Of a stretch of DNA of 64,000 nt, positions 1 through 10,081 are shown piece by piece (position 1 is the stretch's first letter; each line of letters begins with the position of its first letter). The DNA comes from Luteimonas sp. YGD11-2 (lineage in GTDB: Bacteria > Pseudomonadota > Gammaproteobacteria > Xanthomonadales > Xanthomonadaceae). The translations under genes were made by a program, and so were the position numbers. Under the pieces are notes generated by a model, which did not search any database, was not told the origin of the DNA, and saw nothing but the letters and a program-made list of their open reading frames with translations. The stretch lies in NCBI RefSeq assembly GCF_004118975.1, contig NZ_CP035376.1, positions 2,418,001 to 2,482,000 of the forward strand. Reading direction: 5' to 3'.

Positions 1-37
1 ACATTCCTGTCCCGTTGCCCAGTCTAACCCACGGCCC

Positions 38-2278
38 ATGATCGATCCGTCCCGCCCGACCCCCACCCGCCTCGCCCTTGCCCTGGCCATCGCGCTGCCC
101 CTCAGTGCCGGCGCACACGCGCAGAGCAGTGCCCACCCGACGACCACCACGCTCGATGCCGTGCAGGTGACCGCCGTGCCGCTGGGTGGTGATGCCGAGG
201 ACCTCGCCCATCCGATCGAGGTGCTGCACGGCGAGGCGCTGGACGACCGCAAGTCGGGCAGCCTCGGCGAAACGGTGGCCTCGCTGCCCGGCGTGCAGAA
301 CGGGTCCTTCGGCGCCGGCGTCGGCCGGCCGATCATCCGCGGCCAGGAAGGCCCGCGCGTGCAGGTGCTGGCCGGTGGCATCGGCAGCATGGATGCCTCT
401 ACCGTCAGCGCCGACCATGCCGTCGGCATCGAGCCGTTCCTGGCCGACCAGATCGAGGTGCTCAAGGGCCCGGCCAACCTTCTCTACGGCAGCGGTGCGA
501 TCGGTGGTGCGGTGAACGTGGTCGACGGCCGCATCGCACGCGACCTCCCCGACCAGCCGCTGAGCGGCCGCGCCGAGCTGCGCGCGGCCAGCGGCAACGA
601 CGAGCGCACCGGCATGTTCCGTCTCGACGGCGTCAGCGGCGACAACCTCGTGCTGCACGTGGACGGCGTGATCCGCAACAGCGGCGACATCGACATCCCG
701 GGCCATGCGCAACGCCTGCACGACCACGACGACCACGACCACCACGGTGACGAGGCCGCCTACGGCACCCTGCCCAACAGTGCTTTCCGCACCCGTGCCG
801 GCGCGGTCGGCGCCACCTGGCTCGGCGAGCGCGGCCACCTCGGTGTCGCGGTCAGTACGTACCGCACCAATTACGGCCTGCCCGAGGGTGCACACGTGCA
901 CGGCGACGATGCCCATGGCCATGACGATCATGGTCACGACGACGACGACCACGACCACGGCGGCCACGGCGGCCACGGCGACCACGGCGACCACGGCGGC
1001 CACGATCACGACGTCGGCCATGCACACGACCACGGCCCGGTCCGCATCGACCTCGCCCAGAACCGCCTCGACCTCAAGGGCGGCATCTACGATCCGCTTC
1101 CGTTCCTGTCGGCGCTCAACCTGCGCGCGGCGCGCAGCGACTACGAACACGTCGAACTCGAGGACGGCCTCGCGGCGACCCGCTTCGTCAATCGCGGCAC
1201 CGAGGCGCGGCTGGAAGCGGTGCAGAACGTATTCGATGGCTGGCATGGCGCCTTCGGGCTGCAGCTGGGCCATGTGAACTTCGAGGCGCAGGGCGCGGAA
1301 GCCTTCGTGCCGCCGAGCGTGTCCGACACCATTGGCCTGTTCGTGGTGCAGGAGAAGGAGTTCGGGCCGGTCAAGCTGGAATTCGGCGGCCGCCACGAGC
1401 GCGTCGAGATCGATTCCGCCACCGGGGTCTCGCGCCGCTTCGATGCCAGCAGCCTGTCCGGTGCCGCGATCTGGCATCTGTCGGAAGTGTTCGACCTGCG
1501 CGTCGGCGCCGACGTTTCCGAACGCGCGCCGACCAACGAGGAGCTGTTTGCCAGTGGCGCGCATATCGCCACCAATTCGATGGAGATCGGCGATCCCGAC
1601 CTCGACACCGAGCGCGGCCAGCGTCTCGAACTTGGCCTGCATGCACATACCGGGCGGGTCGAGATGAAGGCGGCGGTGTACCAGACGAAGTTCGACCGCT
1701 ACACCTACCTGGCCGAGACCGGGGTGGTCGACGGCGGCCTGCCGGTGCGGCTGTGGACGCAGGGCGATACCACGTTCCGCGGCGCCGAGGCCGAGGCGAA
1801 GCTGCACCTGCTGGAGTCCGACGCCGGTGATTTCGACCTGCGCGTGTTCGGCGACATCGTGCGCGCGAAGCTCGACGGCAGCGGCACACGCCACGTGCAC
1901 TTCGACGTACCGCACGGCGACCACAACCACCACTACCATGCCGACATCGCGCTCGGCGGCAACCTGCCGCGCATCGCGCCATCACGGCTGGGCGCCGACC
2001 TCAACTGGGCCGTCGGCGGCTGGCGCGCGCATGCCGGCGCGGTGCGCTACATGAAGCAGGGCCGCGTTGCCACGGGCGAAGACCCGAGCCCCGGCTACAC
2101 CCTGGTCAATGCCGGCATCGCGTGGCGCGTCGGTGAACCCGACGGCACCCAGTGGGAACTGTTTCTCGACGGCCGCAACCTCACCGACCGCGAGGCGCGT
2201 CCGCACACCTCGCTGTTGCGTGACATCGCGCCGCTGCCGGGGCGTTCGATCGCCGGTGGCATCCGCATGTTCTTCTGA
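38..2278 (+). CDS. TonB-dependent receptor, histidine-rich (ZnuD-like, probable zinc uptake)
   Basis: This 746-residue outer-membrane receptor has a signal peptide (about residues 1-28, ending AHA). A plug domain follows (about 40-165) with the typical motifs RPIIRGQEGPRVQVL and IEVLKGPANLLYGSGAIGGAVNVVD, then a 22-strand-type barrel ending in aromatic residues (GIRMFF). Three His/Asp-rich stretches are visible at about residues 226-240, 287-333 and 621-636, probably in extracellular loops. By family knowledge, ZnuD-type receptors carry such His-rich loops and import zinc with TonB energy. The convergent neighbour is a Zur/Fur-like regulator, which supports zinc as the substrate. The start lies only 37 bases inside the window, so the promoter and any Zur box are not visible. 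Copper or nickel uptake is an alternative. Confidence 0.88.
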   Translation: MIDPSRPTPTRLALALAIALPLSAGAHAQSSAHPTTTTLDAVQVTAVPLGGDAEDLAHPIEVLHGEALDDRKSGSLGETVASLPGVQNGSFGAGVGRPIIRGQEGPRVQVLAGGIGSMDASTVSADHAVGIEPFLADQIEVLKGPANLLYGSGAIGGAVNVVDGRIARDLPDQPLSGRAELRAASGNDERTGMFRLDGVSGDNLVLHVDGVIRNSGDIDIPGHAQRLHDHDDHDHHGDEAAYGTLPNSAFRTRAGAVGATWLGERGHLGVAVSTYRTNYGLPEGAHVHGDDAHGHDDHGHDDDDHDHGGHGGHGDHGDHGGHDHDVGHAHDHGPVRIDLAQNRLDLKGGIYDPLPFLSALNLRAARSDYEHVELEDGLAATRFVNRGTEARLEAVQNVFDGWHGAFGLQLGHVNFEAQGAEAFVPPSVSDTIGLFVVQEKEFGPVKLEFGGRHERVEIDSATGVSRRFDASSLSGAAIWHLSEVFDLRVGADVSERAPTNEELFASGAHIATNSMEIGDPDLDTERGQRLELGLHAHTGRVEMKAAVYQTKFDRYTYLAETGVVDGGLPVRLWTQGDTTFRGAEAEAKLHLLESDAGDFDLRVFGDIVRAKLDGSGTRHVHFDVPHGDHNHHYHADIALGGNLPRIAPSRLGADLNWAVGGWRAHAGAVRYMKQGRVATGEDPSPGYTLVNAGIAWRVGEPDGTQWELFLDGRNLTDREARPHTSLLRDIAPLPGRSIAGGIRMFF

Positions 2279-2305
2279 CCAGGCCGCGCGCCCCGGGGCC
2301 GGCGC

Positions 2306-2803
2306 TCAGTCGCCGGCCGACTCCACGCAGGCCGCGCACAGCCCGTGCACTTCCAGCGTCTGCGCCTGCGGCACGAAGCCCAGCGCGCGGGCGCGGCTGT
2401 CGAGGGCTGCAACCACCGCCTCGTCCTCCAGCTCGACCGCGGAATGGCAGCGATCGCAGATCAGGAACGGAACCGAATGCTGCGCGGTACTCGGATGGTG
2501 GCAGGCGACGAACGCGTTCACCGACTGCAGCTTGTGGATGAAGCCGTTGGCAAGCAGGAAATCGAGCGCGCGATAGACCGTGGGCGGCGCCGCCGCACCC
2601 GGGCCCCCGCCCTCGCGGACCTGGTCGAGCAGGTCGTAGGCCTTGAGCGGCCGGCCGGCATCGGCGATCAGCCCGAGCACATGCGCACGGATCGGCGTCA
2701 GCCGCAGCCCACGTTCGCTGCAGGCACGCTCCACCGCGCGCACGAACGCCGCGGCGTCGTCGACATGGTGCTGCGGATCCGTGCACGCGTGTACGTGTTT
2801 CAT
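2306..2803 (-). CDS. zur: Fur-family transcriptional regulator, probable Zur
   Basis: This 165-residue protein has the Fur/Zur winged helix (GLRLTPIRAHVLGLI, then PPTVYRALDFLLANGFIHKL) and a C-terminal metal-binding dimerisation domain. CDRCH (about 116-120) and CAAC (about 155-158) form the structural zinc site. It starts with a His-rich MKHVHACTDPQHH segment. Length and cysteine layout fit Zur better than Fur, and it converges with the His-rich TonB receptor. The start chosen is the ATG at 2803, which gives the family length; the reading frame stays open upstream into gltX but that part is not conserved. By family knowledge it would repress zinc uptake genes when zinc-loaded. The exact metal is inferred. 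Confidence 0.85.
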   Translation of the reverse strand: MKHVHACTDPQHHVDDAAAFVRAVERACSERGLRLTPIRAHVLGLIADAGRPLKAYDLLDQVREGGGPGAAAPPTVYRALDFLLANGFIHKLQSVNAFVACHHPSTAQHSVPFLICDRCHSAVELEDEAVVAALDSRARALGFVPQAQTLEVHGLCAACVESAGD

Positions 2804-2853
2804 TACCCGATGATGGCCGCGCCCGGCATGGGACTCAAGGCGCGGCACGGGAC

Positions 2854-4260
2854 TCAGCCTTCTGCCGGCACCATCGCCAGCGCCGCATCGATGCGCGCAA
2901 GCGCTTCGTCGCGACCGGCCAGATACACGGTATGGCCGATGTCCGGGCTGACCTGGGTGCCGGTGATCGCCACACGCATCGGCTGCGCGATCTTCCCCAT
3001 CCCCAGGCCGAGCGATTCCGCAGTGGCGTGCAGCGCGGCGTTGATCGCCTCGACGTTCCAGCTGTCGAGCGCGGCCAGGCGCGCACGCGCATCGTCGAGC
3101 GCGGCGCGTGCTTCCGGCTTCAGGTGCTTGGCGACGGCCTTGTCGTCGTAGTCCGTCAGCGGCCGGTACCACACCGCCGCACGCTCGGCCATTTCCGCAA
3201 GCGTCTGCACGCGGTCGCGCAGCGCGAGCACGACATCGGATGACGCCGGTCCCGCGCCGAGGTCATAGCCGGCGTTGCGCAGGTGCCATTCGAGATGTCC
3301 GGCCACCGCATCCGGCGCGTCGCTCTTGAGGTACTGCTGGTTGAGCCAGCCGAGCTTGGCCATGTCCAGCCGCGAGGCCTTGGCGTTGACGTCGGCGAGG
3401 TCGAACAGCGCCTTCATCTCGTCGATCGAGAACACTTCCTGGTCGCCGTGCGACCAGCCCAGCCGCACCAGGTAGTTGAGCAGCGCATGCGGCAGGTAGC
3501 CGGCATCGCGGTACTGCATGACATCGGCGGCGCCGGTGCGCTTGGAAAGCTTCGCACCCTGCTCGTCGAGGATCATCGGCAGGTGCGAGAACGCCGGCAC
3601 CGGCGCACCCAGCGCGCGGTAGATGTTGATCTGCCGCGGGGTGTTGTTGACGTGGTCGTCGCCTCTGACCACGTCGGTGATGCCCATGTCGATGTCGTCC
3701 ACGACCACCGCGAAGTTGTAGGTCGGATAGCCATCGGGGCGGAAGATCACCAGGTCGTCGAGTTCGCTGTTGGCGATCTCGATGCGGCCCTTGACCCTGT
3801 CGTCCCAGGCGACGACGCCGTCGAGCGGATTCTTCAGGCGGATCACCCGGTTGGGATCATCCCGGTACGGCGCGCCCTGCTCACGGTACGCACCGTTGTA
3901 GCGCGGCTTGTCGCCTGCGGCCATCGCCGCTTCGCGCATCGCGTCGAGTTCCTGCTTCGACTCGTAGGCGTAATAAGCATGCCCGCTGGCCACCAGCTGC
4001 TCGGCGACCTCGCGATAGCGGTCCACGCGTGCGGTCTGGTAGATCGGCCCTTCGTCGTAATCCAGCCCCAGCCAGTCCATCGCTTCGAGGATGGCGTCGA
4101 TGGCCGCCTGCGTGCTGCGCTCGCGGTCGGTGTCCTCGATGCGCAGCACGAACTGCCCGCCGGCGCGGCGCGCGGCCAGCCAGCAGTACAGCGCGGTGCG
4201 GGCGCCGCCGATATGCAGGTAGCCGGTGGGACTGGGGGCGAAGCGGGTGCGGACGGTCAT
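2854..4260 (-). CDS. gltX: Glutamate--tRNA ligase
   Basis: Class I aminoacyl-tRNA synthetase of 468 residues that charges tRNA-Glu in the cytosol. The N-terminus reads [23 protein letters not shown], containing the HIGH-type signature (HIGG). The second signature KLSKRTGA is present at about residue 240, and an alpha-helical anticodon-binding domain follows. The ATG at 4260 is chosen because it places the conserved RFAPSPTG at residue 5; an upstream ATG at 4293 would add 11 unconserved residues. It is divergent from lpxH, and the zur-like gene lies 50 bases downstream on the same strand. Confidence 0.97.
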   Translation of the reverse strand: MTVRTRFAPSPTGYLHIGGARTALYCWLAARRAGGQFVLRIEDTDRERSTQAAIDAILEAMDWLGLDYDEGPIYQTARVDRYREVAEQLVASGHAYYAYESKQELDAMREAAMAAGDKPRYNGAYREQGAPYRDDPNRVIRLKNPLDGVVAWDDRVKGRIEIANSELDDLVIFRPDGYPTYNFAVVVDDIDMGITDVVRGDDHVNNTPRQINIYRALGAPVPAFSHLPMILDEQGAKLSKRTGAADVMQYRDAGYLPHALLNYLVRLGWSHGDQEVFSIDEMKALFDLADVNAKASRLDMAKLGWLNQQYLKSDAPDAVAGHLEWHLRNAGYDLGAGPASSDVVLALRDRVQTLAEMAERAAVWYRPLTDYDDKAVAKHLKPEARAALDDARARLAALDSWNVEAINAALHATAESLGLGMGKIAQPMRVAITGTQVSPDIGHTVYLAGRDEALARIDAALAMVPAEG

Positions 4261-4394
4261 GGGGGGCGGGCTGTGATCCGGGGAATCGCGCATTTTAGGC
4301 CAGTGCGCGGGGTGCGGCCCGGAACGGCAAACGTCGCCATCGCTGCGCGCGGCTGGCCAACGGTGCGCGCGGGCACGCCGGTATCATTCGCGGC

Positions 4395-5123
4395 ATGAGC
4401 ACCCTCTTCGTTTCCGACCTGCATCTCGACCCGGCGCGACCGGACATCACCCGCCTGTTCGCCGCGTTCCTCGACGGCGAGGCACGCGGCGCGGACGCGC
4501 TGTACATCCTCGGCGACCTGTTCGAGTCCTGGGTGGGCGACGACGATCCGTCCGAGGCTGGCAGTATCGTTGCCGACCGCCTGCAGGCGCTGTCGGCCGC
4601 AGGCGTGCCGGTCTTCTTCATGCACGGCAATCGCGACTTCCTGCTGGGCGCCGACTACGCCGCGCGCGCCGGCATGCAGGTGCTGCCGGATCCGGCCGTG
4701 GTCGAGCTGTACGGGCGCCGCGTGCTGCTGACCCACGGCGACCTGTTGTGCACCGACGACGTCGAATACCAGGCGATCCGCGTGCAGACCCGCAACCCGG
4801 CCTGGCAGGCGCAGATGCTCGCGCAGCCGCTCGCCGCGCGGCTGGCATTCGCCGCCCAGGCGCGCGCCGCCAGCCAGGCGCGCCAGGGCGAAATGAAGTC
4901 AGCCGGCACGATGGAGACGATCACCGACGTCGCGCCGGCCACGGTGGATGCGTTCTTCGACACGCACGGCGTCGACACCATGATCCATGGCCACACCCAT
5001 CGCCCGGCGATCCACGAGCTCGCCGGCGGCCGCCGCCGCATCGTGCTGGGTGACTGGTACGAACAGGGTTCGGTGCTGCGCGCTTACCCCGATGGCCGCT
5101 TCGAGCTGTCGGCGCTGCGCTGA
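4395..5123 (+). CDS. lpxH: UDP-2,3-diacylglucosamine diphosphatase LpxH
   Basis: Calcineurin-like metallophosphoesterase of 242 residues. The metal-ligand motifs occur in order: [24 protein letters not shown] and GHTH. By family knowledge it hydrolyses UDP-2,3-diacylglucosamine to lipid X plus UMP in lipid A synthesis, acting at the inner membrane. The ATG at 4395 directly precedes the [11 protein letters not shown] strand, as in homologues. It is divergent from gltX, and only nine bases separate its end from the convergent ferritin-like gene. Confidence 0.95.
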   Translation: MSTLFVSDLHLDPARPDITRLFAAFLDGEARGADALYILGDLFESWVGDDDPSEAGSIVADRLQALSAAGVPVFFMHGNRDFLLGADYAARAGMQVLPDPAVVELYGRRVLLTHGDLLCTDDVEYQAIRVQTRNPAWQAQMLAQPLAARLAFAAQARAASQARQGEMKSAGTMETITDVAPATVDAFFDTHGVDTMIHGHTHRPAIHELAGGRRRIVLGDWYEQGSVLRAYPDGRFELSALR

Positions 5124-5132
5124 CCGCCGCGC

Positions 5133-5957
5133 CTAGGGGCGCGCCTGCGGATCCGACGCCGCCGCCTGCAGCGCGGCGAGTTCGTCCTCGCTGAAACCCG
5201 CGGCGGCGCGCGCATCGATATTGAACGGACCGTGCAGCACCGCGCGTGCGTATTCGGCCAGCAGTTCGCGGAACCGCGGCTCCGGCGCAATGCCTGCACG
5301 CGCGCAGTACCAGCGGAACCAGTGGCTGCCGGCCGCGACATGGGCGACCTCTTCCTCGAGGATCACCGCGAGGATGTCGGCGGTGGCGTCATCGCCCAGC
5401 GCGCGCAGCTTCACGATCATGCCGGGGGTGACGTCCAGCCCCCGCGCTTCCAGCACGCGCGGCACCAGCGCCATGCGCGCCAGCCCGTCGTGCGCGGTCT
5501 TCTCGGCCATCTCCCACAGGCCGTTGTGGGCGTCGAAGTCCCCGTAGTCGTGGCCGAGCGCCTGCAGGCGTCCGCGCAGCAGGGTGAAATGCCGCGCCTC
5601 GTCCTCGGCGATGCGCACCCAGTCGGCATGGAACGCCGGCGGCAGGCCACGGAAGCGGTAGGCCGCGTCCCAGGCGAGGTCGATCGCGTTGAACTCGATA
5701 TGCGCGATGGCGTGAATGAACGCGGCGCGCCCGGCGTCCGTGCCCAGCCCACGTCGCGGCAGGTCGCGCGGATGCACCAGCCCCGGCCGTGGCGGACGCC
5801 CGGGCATCCGGATCGGCTCCGGTGCCGGTGCATCCGCCGGTACCGCCAGCTCTCCTGCAGCGAACGCCCGCGCCCACCGGAAGGTGAGCGCGAGCTTGTC
5901 GTCGATGGTCGTGGCGTCGAGGCAGGCACGCGCGGCCTCGAACAACGTCGCGGCCAT
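5133..5957 (-). CDS. Ferritin-like domain protein (DUF455 family)
   Basis: This 274-residue cytosolic protein belongs to the DUF455 ferritin-like family. Carboxylate/histidine motifs of a di-iron four-helix bundle are visible: HIEFNAIDLAWD (about 122-133), AEDEARHF (about 150-157) and EEEVAHVAAG (about 223-232). The biochemical role is not established; some members are linked to tRNA hydroxylation or rhamnan synthesis but nothing here decides this. The ATG at 5957 lies two bases from the purF stop, so it is probably cotranscribed with and coupled to purF. A much longer open frame upstream overlaps purF and is not coding. Confidence 0.85.
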   Translation of the reverse strand: MAATLFEAARACLDATTIDDKLALTFRWARAFAAGELAVPADAPAPEPIRMPGRPPRPGLVHPRDLPRRGLGTDAGRAAFIHAIAHIEFNAIDLAWDAAYRFRGLPPAFHADWVRIAEDEARHFTLLRGRLQALGHDYGDFDAHNGLWEMAEKTAHDGLARMALVPRVLEARGLDVTPGMIVKLRALGDDATADILAVILEEEVAHVAAGSHWFRWYCARAGIAPEPRFRELLAEYARAVLHGPFNIDARAAAGFSEDELAALQAAASDPQARP

Positions 5958-5959
5958 GC

Positions 5960-7432
5960 TCAGGGGCCGGCGCGGCGCTTGTTCTTGGCGTCGTCGGAAC
6001 GCAACTGCTGCAGGCGTTCGAAGTAGCCCGGCTCGATGCCGGTCACGTATTCGCCGCTGAAGCAGGAGCTGTCGAAACGCTTGCCGGGGAACTTGTGCCC
6101 GGCCACGGCCGTCTCGAGGTCGGCCAGGTCCTGGTAGATCAACCAGTCGCAGCCGAGAAGCTCCTGGATCTCCTGCTCGCTGCGGCCGTTGGCCACCAGC
6201 TCCTCCACCGACGGCATGTCGATGCCGTAGATGTTCGGATGCCGCACCGGCGGCGCCGCGGACGCCAGGTAGACCTTGCGTGCACCGGCGTCGCGCGCCA
6301 TCTGCACGATCTGCTTCGAGGTGGTGCCGCGCACGATCGAATCGTCCACCAGCAGCACCACGCGGTTGCGGAACTCCAGCGGGATCGGGTTCAACTTGCG
6401 CTTCACCGACTTCGCGCGCTCGCCCTGCCCCGGCATGATGAAGGTGCGCCCGACGTAGCGGTTCTTGATGAAACCCTCGCGGTACTTCACCCCGAGCACG
6501 TGGGCGAGTTCCAGCGCCGAATCGCGCGAGGTGTCGGGGATCGGGATCACCACGTCGATGTCGTGGTCGGGCCGCTCGCGCAGGATCTTCTCGCCCAGGG
6601 TCACGCCCATGCGCATGCGCGCCTTGTGCACCGAGATGTTCTCGATCATCGAGTCGGGCCGCGCGAAGTACACGTATTCGAAGATGCACGGCGCACTGTC
6701 GCCGGGCTCCGCGCAGGCGCGGTGGTGCAGCGCGCCGTCGGCGGTGATCACCAGGCCCTCGCCGGGCGCGACATCGCGCAGGTGCTCGAAGCCGAGGATG
6801 TCGAGCGCCACCGACTCCGAGGCCACCGCGTATTCGACGCCGCTCGCCGACTGCCGTCGCCCCAGCACCAGCGGACGGATGCCGTTGGGATCGCGGAACG
6901 CCACCAGGCCCAGGCCCAGCACCAGCGCGACGGCCGCGTAGCCGCCGCGGGCGCGACGGTGCAGGCCTTCCACCGCGGCGAGCGCGGCCTCCGGGGTCAA
7001 GGCGCGCTGGCGATCGAGCTCGTGGGCGAAGACGTTGAGCAGCACCTCCGAGTCCGACTCGGTATTGATGTTGCGGCGGTCGGTCTCGAACACCTCGCGA
7101 CGCAGCGCATCGGTATTGATGAGGTTGCCGTTGTGCGCCAACGCGATGCCGTAGGGCGAGTTGACGTAGAACGGCTGCGCCTCGTCACTGCCCTCGCTGC
7201 CCGCCGTGGGGTAGCGGCAATGGCCGATGCCGATGTTGCCGCCGAGCAGTTCCATCGCGGGCGCGTCGAACACCTCGCGCACCAGCCCGTTGCCCTTGTG
7301 CACGCGCAGCCGCGTGCCGCTGGCGGTGGCGATGCCTGCGGCGTCCTGGCCACGGTGCTGGAGGACGGTCAGGCCGTCGTAGAGGGCGGGCGCGACTTCC
7401 GAGGTCCCGACGATACCGACGATGCCGCACAT
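5960..7432 (-). CDS. purF: Amidophosphoribosyltransferase
   Basis: This 490-residue enzyme makes 5-phosphoribosylamine from PRPP and glutamine, the first step of purine synthesis. The catalytic Cys2 follows the initiator Met (MCGIVGIVG), so the Ntn-type glutaminase is exposed by Met removal. The glutaminase domain covers about residues 1-235, and the phosphoribosyltransferase domain carries the PRPP loop [18 protein letters not shown]. It lies downstream of the dedD-like gene on the same strand, but cvpA, which sits between them in enterobacteria, is absent. It is tightly linked to the DUF455 gene downstream. Confidence 0.97.
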   Translation of the reverse strand: MCGIVGIVGTSEVAPALYDGLTVLQHRGQDAAGIATASGTRLRVHKGNGLVREVFDAPAMELLGGNIGIGHCRYPTAGSEGSDEAQPFYVNSPYGIALAHNGNLINTDALRREVFETDRRNINTESDSEVLLNVFAHELDRQRALTPEAALAAVEGLHRRARGGYAAVALVLGLGLVAFRDPNGIRPLVLGRRQSASGVEYAVASESVALDILGFEHLRDVAPGEGLVITADGALHHRACAEPGDSAPCIFEYVYFARPDSMIENISVHKARMRMGVTLGEKILRERPDHDIDVVIPIPDTSRDSALELAHVLGVKYREGFIKNRYVGRTFIMPGQGERAKSVKRKLNPIPLEFRNRVVLLVDDSIVRGTTSKQIVQMARDAGARKVYLASAAPPVRHPNIYGIDMPSVEELVANGRSEQEIQELLGCDWLIYQDLADLETAVAGHKFPGKRFDSSCFSGEYVTGIEPGYFERLQQLRSDDAKNKRRAGP

Positions 7433-7591
7433 GGAGTTGTCACCTGTGTTGGAAGCGGAAACCCGTCAGCGCGCTCCGCGCACCTCCGGGCTGGATGGAC
7501 CGTATGGCACCGGTCCGGGTCGGGCCACGCCTGCTGGCGTGGTCCCGTGCAGCACACCGTCCCCGGTGCCGGCGTCACATGTCGCGGGGTG

Positions 7592-8563
7592 TCAGGGGTG
7601 CGAGCGCACGATGCCGTCGATGCCGGCCCGAGCCTGGATCTGCGAGCGCAGGCGGTCGGCTTCGGCACGGTCGATCACCGGCCCGGCCTTCACCCGGGTC
7701 AGCTGGCCGCGGTCGCTCTGCACGGTATCGGTGAAGGCGCTGAAGCCCAGCCCGCGCAGGCGGTCGCGCATGGCGTTGGCGTCGGCGGCATTGCGGAACG
7801 CGCCCAGCTGCACCACGAACCCGGTCCCCGCGGCTGCGGCCGGCGCGGGCGCTGCTGGCGGCGCGGGGGTGGGCTGGGCGACGGGTGCCGGCACATCCTG
7901 CGGCCGCGTCGCGGTTGCCGCAGGCGGGGGCGGCTGTGCTGCCGGAGTCGTGGCAGCGGTGCGTGGCGCGTCGGCGGCGGCATCGAGCGCGATCACCCGG
8001 GCATCGTTGGTGCCCACTTCGGCGGCAGCCACGCGCACCGCTTCGGCCTCGGCACGGGTGGCATACGGCCCGATCCGCACCCGCCACACCGGCTTGCCCG
8101 CGGTGGCGGCTTCACTGCTGGCCGCCGGGAACCCGGCCCCCGCCAGGCGGTTGACCACGGTATCGGCGTTGACGCTGCTGCCGTAGCTGCCGAAATGCAC
8201 GGCGTATCCGCCACCGGCGACGGCGGCAGGCAGCGCGGCGCCGGCGGCAGCCGGGTCCGCGTCGGCGTCGGCCCGCTCGACGGACGCGGTGTCTACCGTG
8301 GGGAATTCGCCGTCGGCTGCTGCCGCGTCCACAGACTCCGGTTCCGCGGCGGGCAGTACCGCCCTGTCATCGGAAGGCGCCGGCGCCATCAGCGGCAGGT
8401 CGCGCGTGACCACCCGGTCGGTGGGCGCGTCGGGGAGCTCAAGCGACAGCCCGGACCTGCCCGTGGCCGGGGCGGGCCCCTTCACCAGCATGGGCAGGAA
8501 GATCACCGCAAGCGCGACCAGCACCGCTGCGCCGATCAGGCGCTGCTTGACTCCGGAATCCAT
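7592..8563 (-). CDS. SPOR-domain membrane protein, DedD-like with two SPOR repeats
   Basis: Predicted 323-residue inner-membrane protein. A single transmembrane helix near the N-terminus (about residues 8-24, LIGAAVLVALAVIFLPMLV) is followed by a Pro/Ala-rich linker. There are two SPOR-like repeats: about 125-200 (YAVHFGSYGSSVNADTVVNRL) and about 250-320 (FVVQLGAFRNAADANAMRDRL). SPOR domains bind denuded septal peptidoglycan, so a role in cell division is inferred. The position between folC and purF matches DedD. The ATG at 8563 is preceded by GCGAG at good spacing and lies about 30 bases after a TATAAT box; an ATG at 8593 would overlap that box. The second SPOR repeat is unusual, since E. 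coli DedD has one. Confidence 0.88.
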   Translation of the reverse strand: MDSGVKQRLIGAAVLVALAVIFLPMLVKGPAPATGRSGLSLELPDAPTDRVVTRDLPLMAPAPSDDRAVLPAAEPESVDAAAADGEFPTVDTASVERADADADPAAAGAALPAAVAGGGYAVHFGSYGSSVNADTVVNRLAGAGFPAASSEAATAGKPVWRVRIGPYATRAEAEAVRVAAAEVGTNDARVIALDAAADAPRTAATTPAAQPPPPAATATRPQDVPAPVAQPTPAPPAAPAPAAAAGTGFVVQLGAFRNAADANAMRDRLRGLGFSAFTDTVQSDRGQLTRVKAGPVIDRAEADRLRSQIQARAGIDGIVRSHP

Positions 8564-8591
8564 CGACATCTCGCGAAACGAGGGCGCGCGC

Positions 8592-8597
8592 ATTATA
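8592..8597 (-). promoter_or_regulatory. Probable -10 box for the SPOR-domain gene
   Basis: A perfect TATAAT on the minus strand lies about 28 bases before the chosen start of the dedD-like gene. No good -35 hexamer is visible at 16-18 bases, so only the -10 element is claimed. It implies a short 5' leader and argues against a start at 8593. Confidence 0.5.
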
Positions 8598-8629
8598 CGC
8601 GGGCGCCCGTGCCGCCTTCTGAGGCGCAG

Positions 8630-9892
8630 TTAACCTGGACCGAGCGCGGCGAGCGCCTCGGCGGCGGTGTGGAACGAGCCGAACACGACGATCCGGTCGC
8701 CCGGCGCGGCGGCGGGCAGCGCCATCCGCAAGGCCTCGTCGACGGTGGCCGCGGGCACGGCATGCTCGGCCGCGGTGCCGCGCAGGCGCCGCGCGAACGC
8801 ATCGACATCCAGTGCGCGGGCGCCGGCCAGCCCGGCCACCCGCCAGTCGTCGATGACATTGGCCAGTGCCGCCACCACGCCGACGCTGTCCTTGTCGGCC
8901 AGTGCCGCATAGACCGCCTGCGTGCGCCCCGCCGCCGGCTGTGCGGCCAGTTCGGCCGCCAGGGTGCGCGCGGCCTGCGGGTTGTGGGCCACGTCGACCA
9001 GCACCTCGACACCGGGCCGCGGCTCGAAGCGCTGCAGCCGGCCGTCGATGCGCGCGGCGGCGACACCCTCCACGAGCGCGGCCTCCGGCAAGTCGTCGGG
9101 AAGCGCGCGCAGCGCCGCGATCGCCACCGCGGCGTTGCGCAGCTGGATGTCGCCGGCCAGTCGCGGGCGCGGCAGTTCGAGGGTGAAATCCAGTTCCCGC
9201 CAGCGCCAGTGCTGCGCATCGACGGGATCGACGAAGAAATCGCTGCCGTAGACGATTGCCGACGCGCCGATGCGGTAGGCATGGCCGATCACGCTCGACG
9301 GCGGCTGCGTCTCGCCGAGCACCAGCGGCTTCCAGGGCCGCGCGATGCCGGCCTTCTCCGCGCCGATCGCCTCGCGGTCGTCGCCCAGCCAGTCCTGGTG
9401 GTCGAGGTCCACCGTGGTGATCACCGCCACATCGGCATCCACCAGGTTCACCGCGTCCAGGCGACCGCCGAGGCCGATCTCGAGCACGGCCAGGTCGAGA
9501 TCGGCCGCGGCAAACAGCCGCAGTGCCGCGAGGGTGCCGAACTCGAAGTAGGTCAGCGCGACATCGCCACGCGCCGCCTCCACCGCGGCGAACGCGGCGA
9601 CCAGCGCCACGTCATCAGCCTCGCGACCGTCGACGCGCACGCGTTCGTTGTAGCGCAGCAGATGCGGCGAGGTGTAGGCACCCACGCGCCAGCCGGCGGC
9701 ACGCGCCATGGCCTCGATGAAGGCGACCGTCGAACCCTTGCCGTTGGTCCCACCCACGGTGATGACGCGCCGTGCCGGTGCCTCCAGGCCCATGCGCGCC
9801 GCCACCGCACGCACGCGATCGAGCCCGAGTTCGATCGACCGGGGATGCTGCTGCTCGATGTATTCGAGCCACTCGGGGAGGGTGTTGGGCAT
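8630..9892 (-). CDS. folC: Bifunctional folylpolyglutamate synthase / dihydrofolate synthase
   Basis: Mur-ligase-like protein of 420 residues that adds glutamate to dihydropteroate and to folates. The ATP-binding P-loop VGGTNGKGSTVAF is at about residues 46-58. The folate/Mg segment TSPHLLRYNERVRVDG follows, as does the central motif GLGGRLDAVN; the C-terminal domain carries VDVAHNPQAARTL. Length and start (MPNTLPEWLEYIEQQHP) fit the family. It lies upstream of the SPOR gene and shares its strand. Confidence 0.96.
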   Translation of the reverse strand: MPNTLPEWLEYIEQQHPRSIELGLDRVRAVAARMGLEAPARRVITVGGTNGKGSTVAFIEAMARAAGWRVGAYTSPHLLRYNERVRVDGREADDVALVAAFAAVEAARGDVALTYFEFGTLAALRLFAAADLDLAVLEIGLGGRLDAVNLVDADVAVITTVDLDHQDWLGDDREAIGAEKAGIARPWKPLVLGETQPPSSVIGHAYRIGASAIVYGSDFFVDPVDAQHWRWRELDFTLELPRPRLAGDIQLRNAAVAIAALRALPDDLPEAALVEGVAAARIDGRLQRFEPRPGVEVLVDVAHNPQAARTLAAELAAQPAAGRTQAVYAALADKDSVGVVAALANVIDDWRVAGLAGARALDVDAFARRLRGTAAEHAVPAATVDEALRMALPAAAPGDRIVVFGSFHTAAEALAALGPG

Positions 9893-10081
9893 CGCGTCAT
9901 TCTAGGTTCTTCGCCCCACCGGGGAGCGTTGTGCAGAAGTCCGGGCCGCCCGCCACGTACACCGGCGGCGTGCGGACAGCAGGCCGTGGCAGCGGGACGC
10001 AGACTCCGGCCGGGGGGAGCGCCCCTGGGATGCGTCACGGGGCAGCGGCAATGGCCGCGAATCTCGCAGCCCGCGGCGCTG

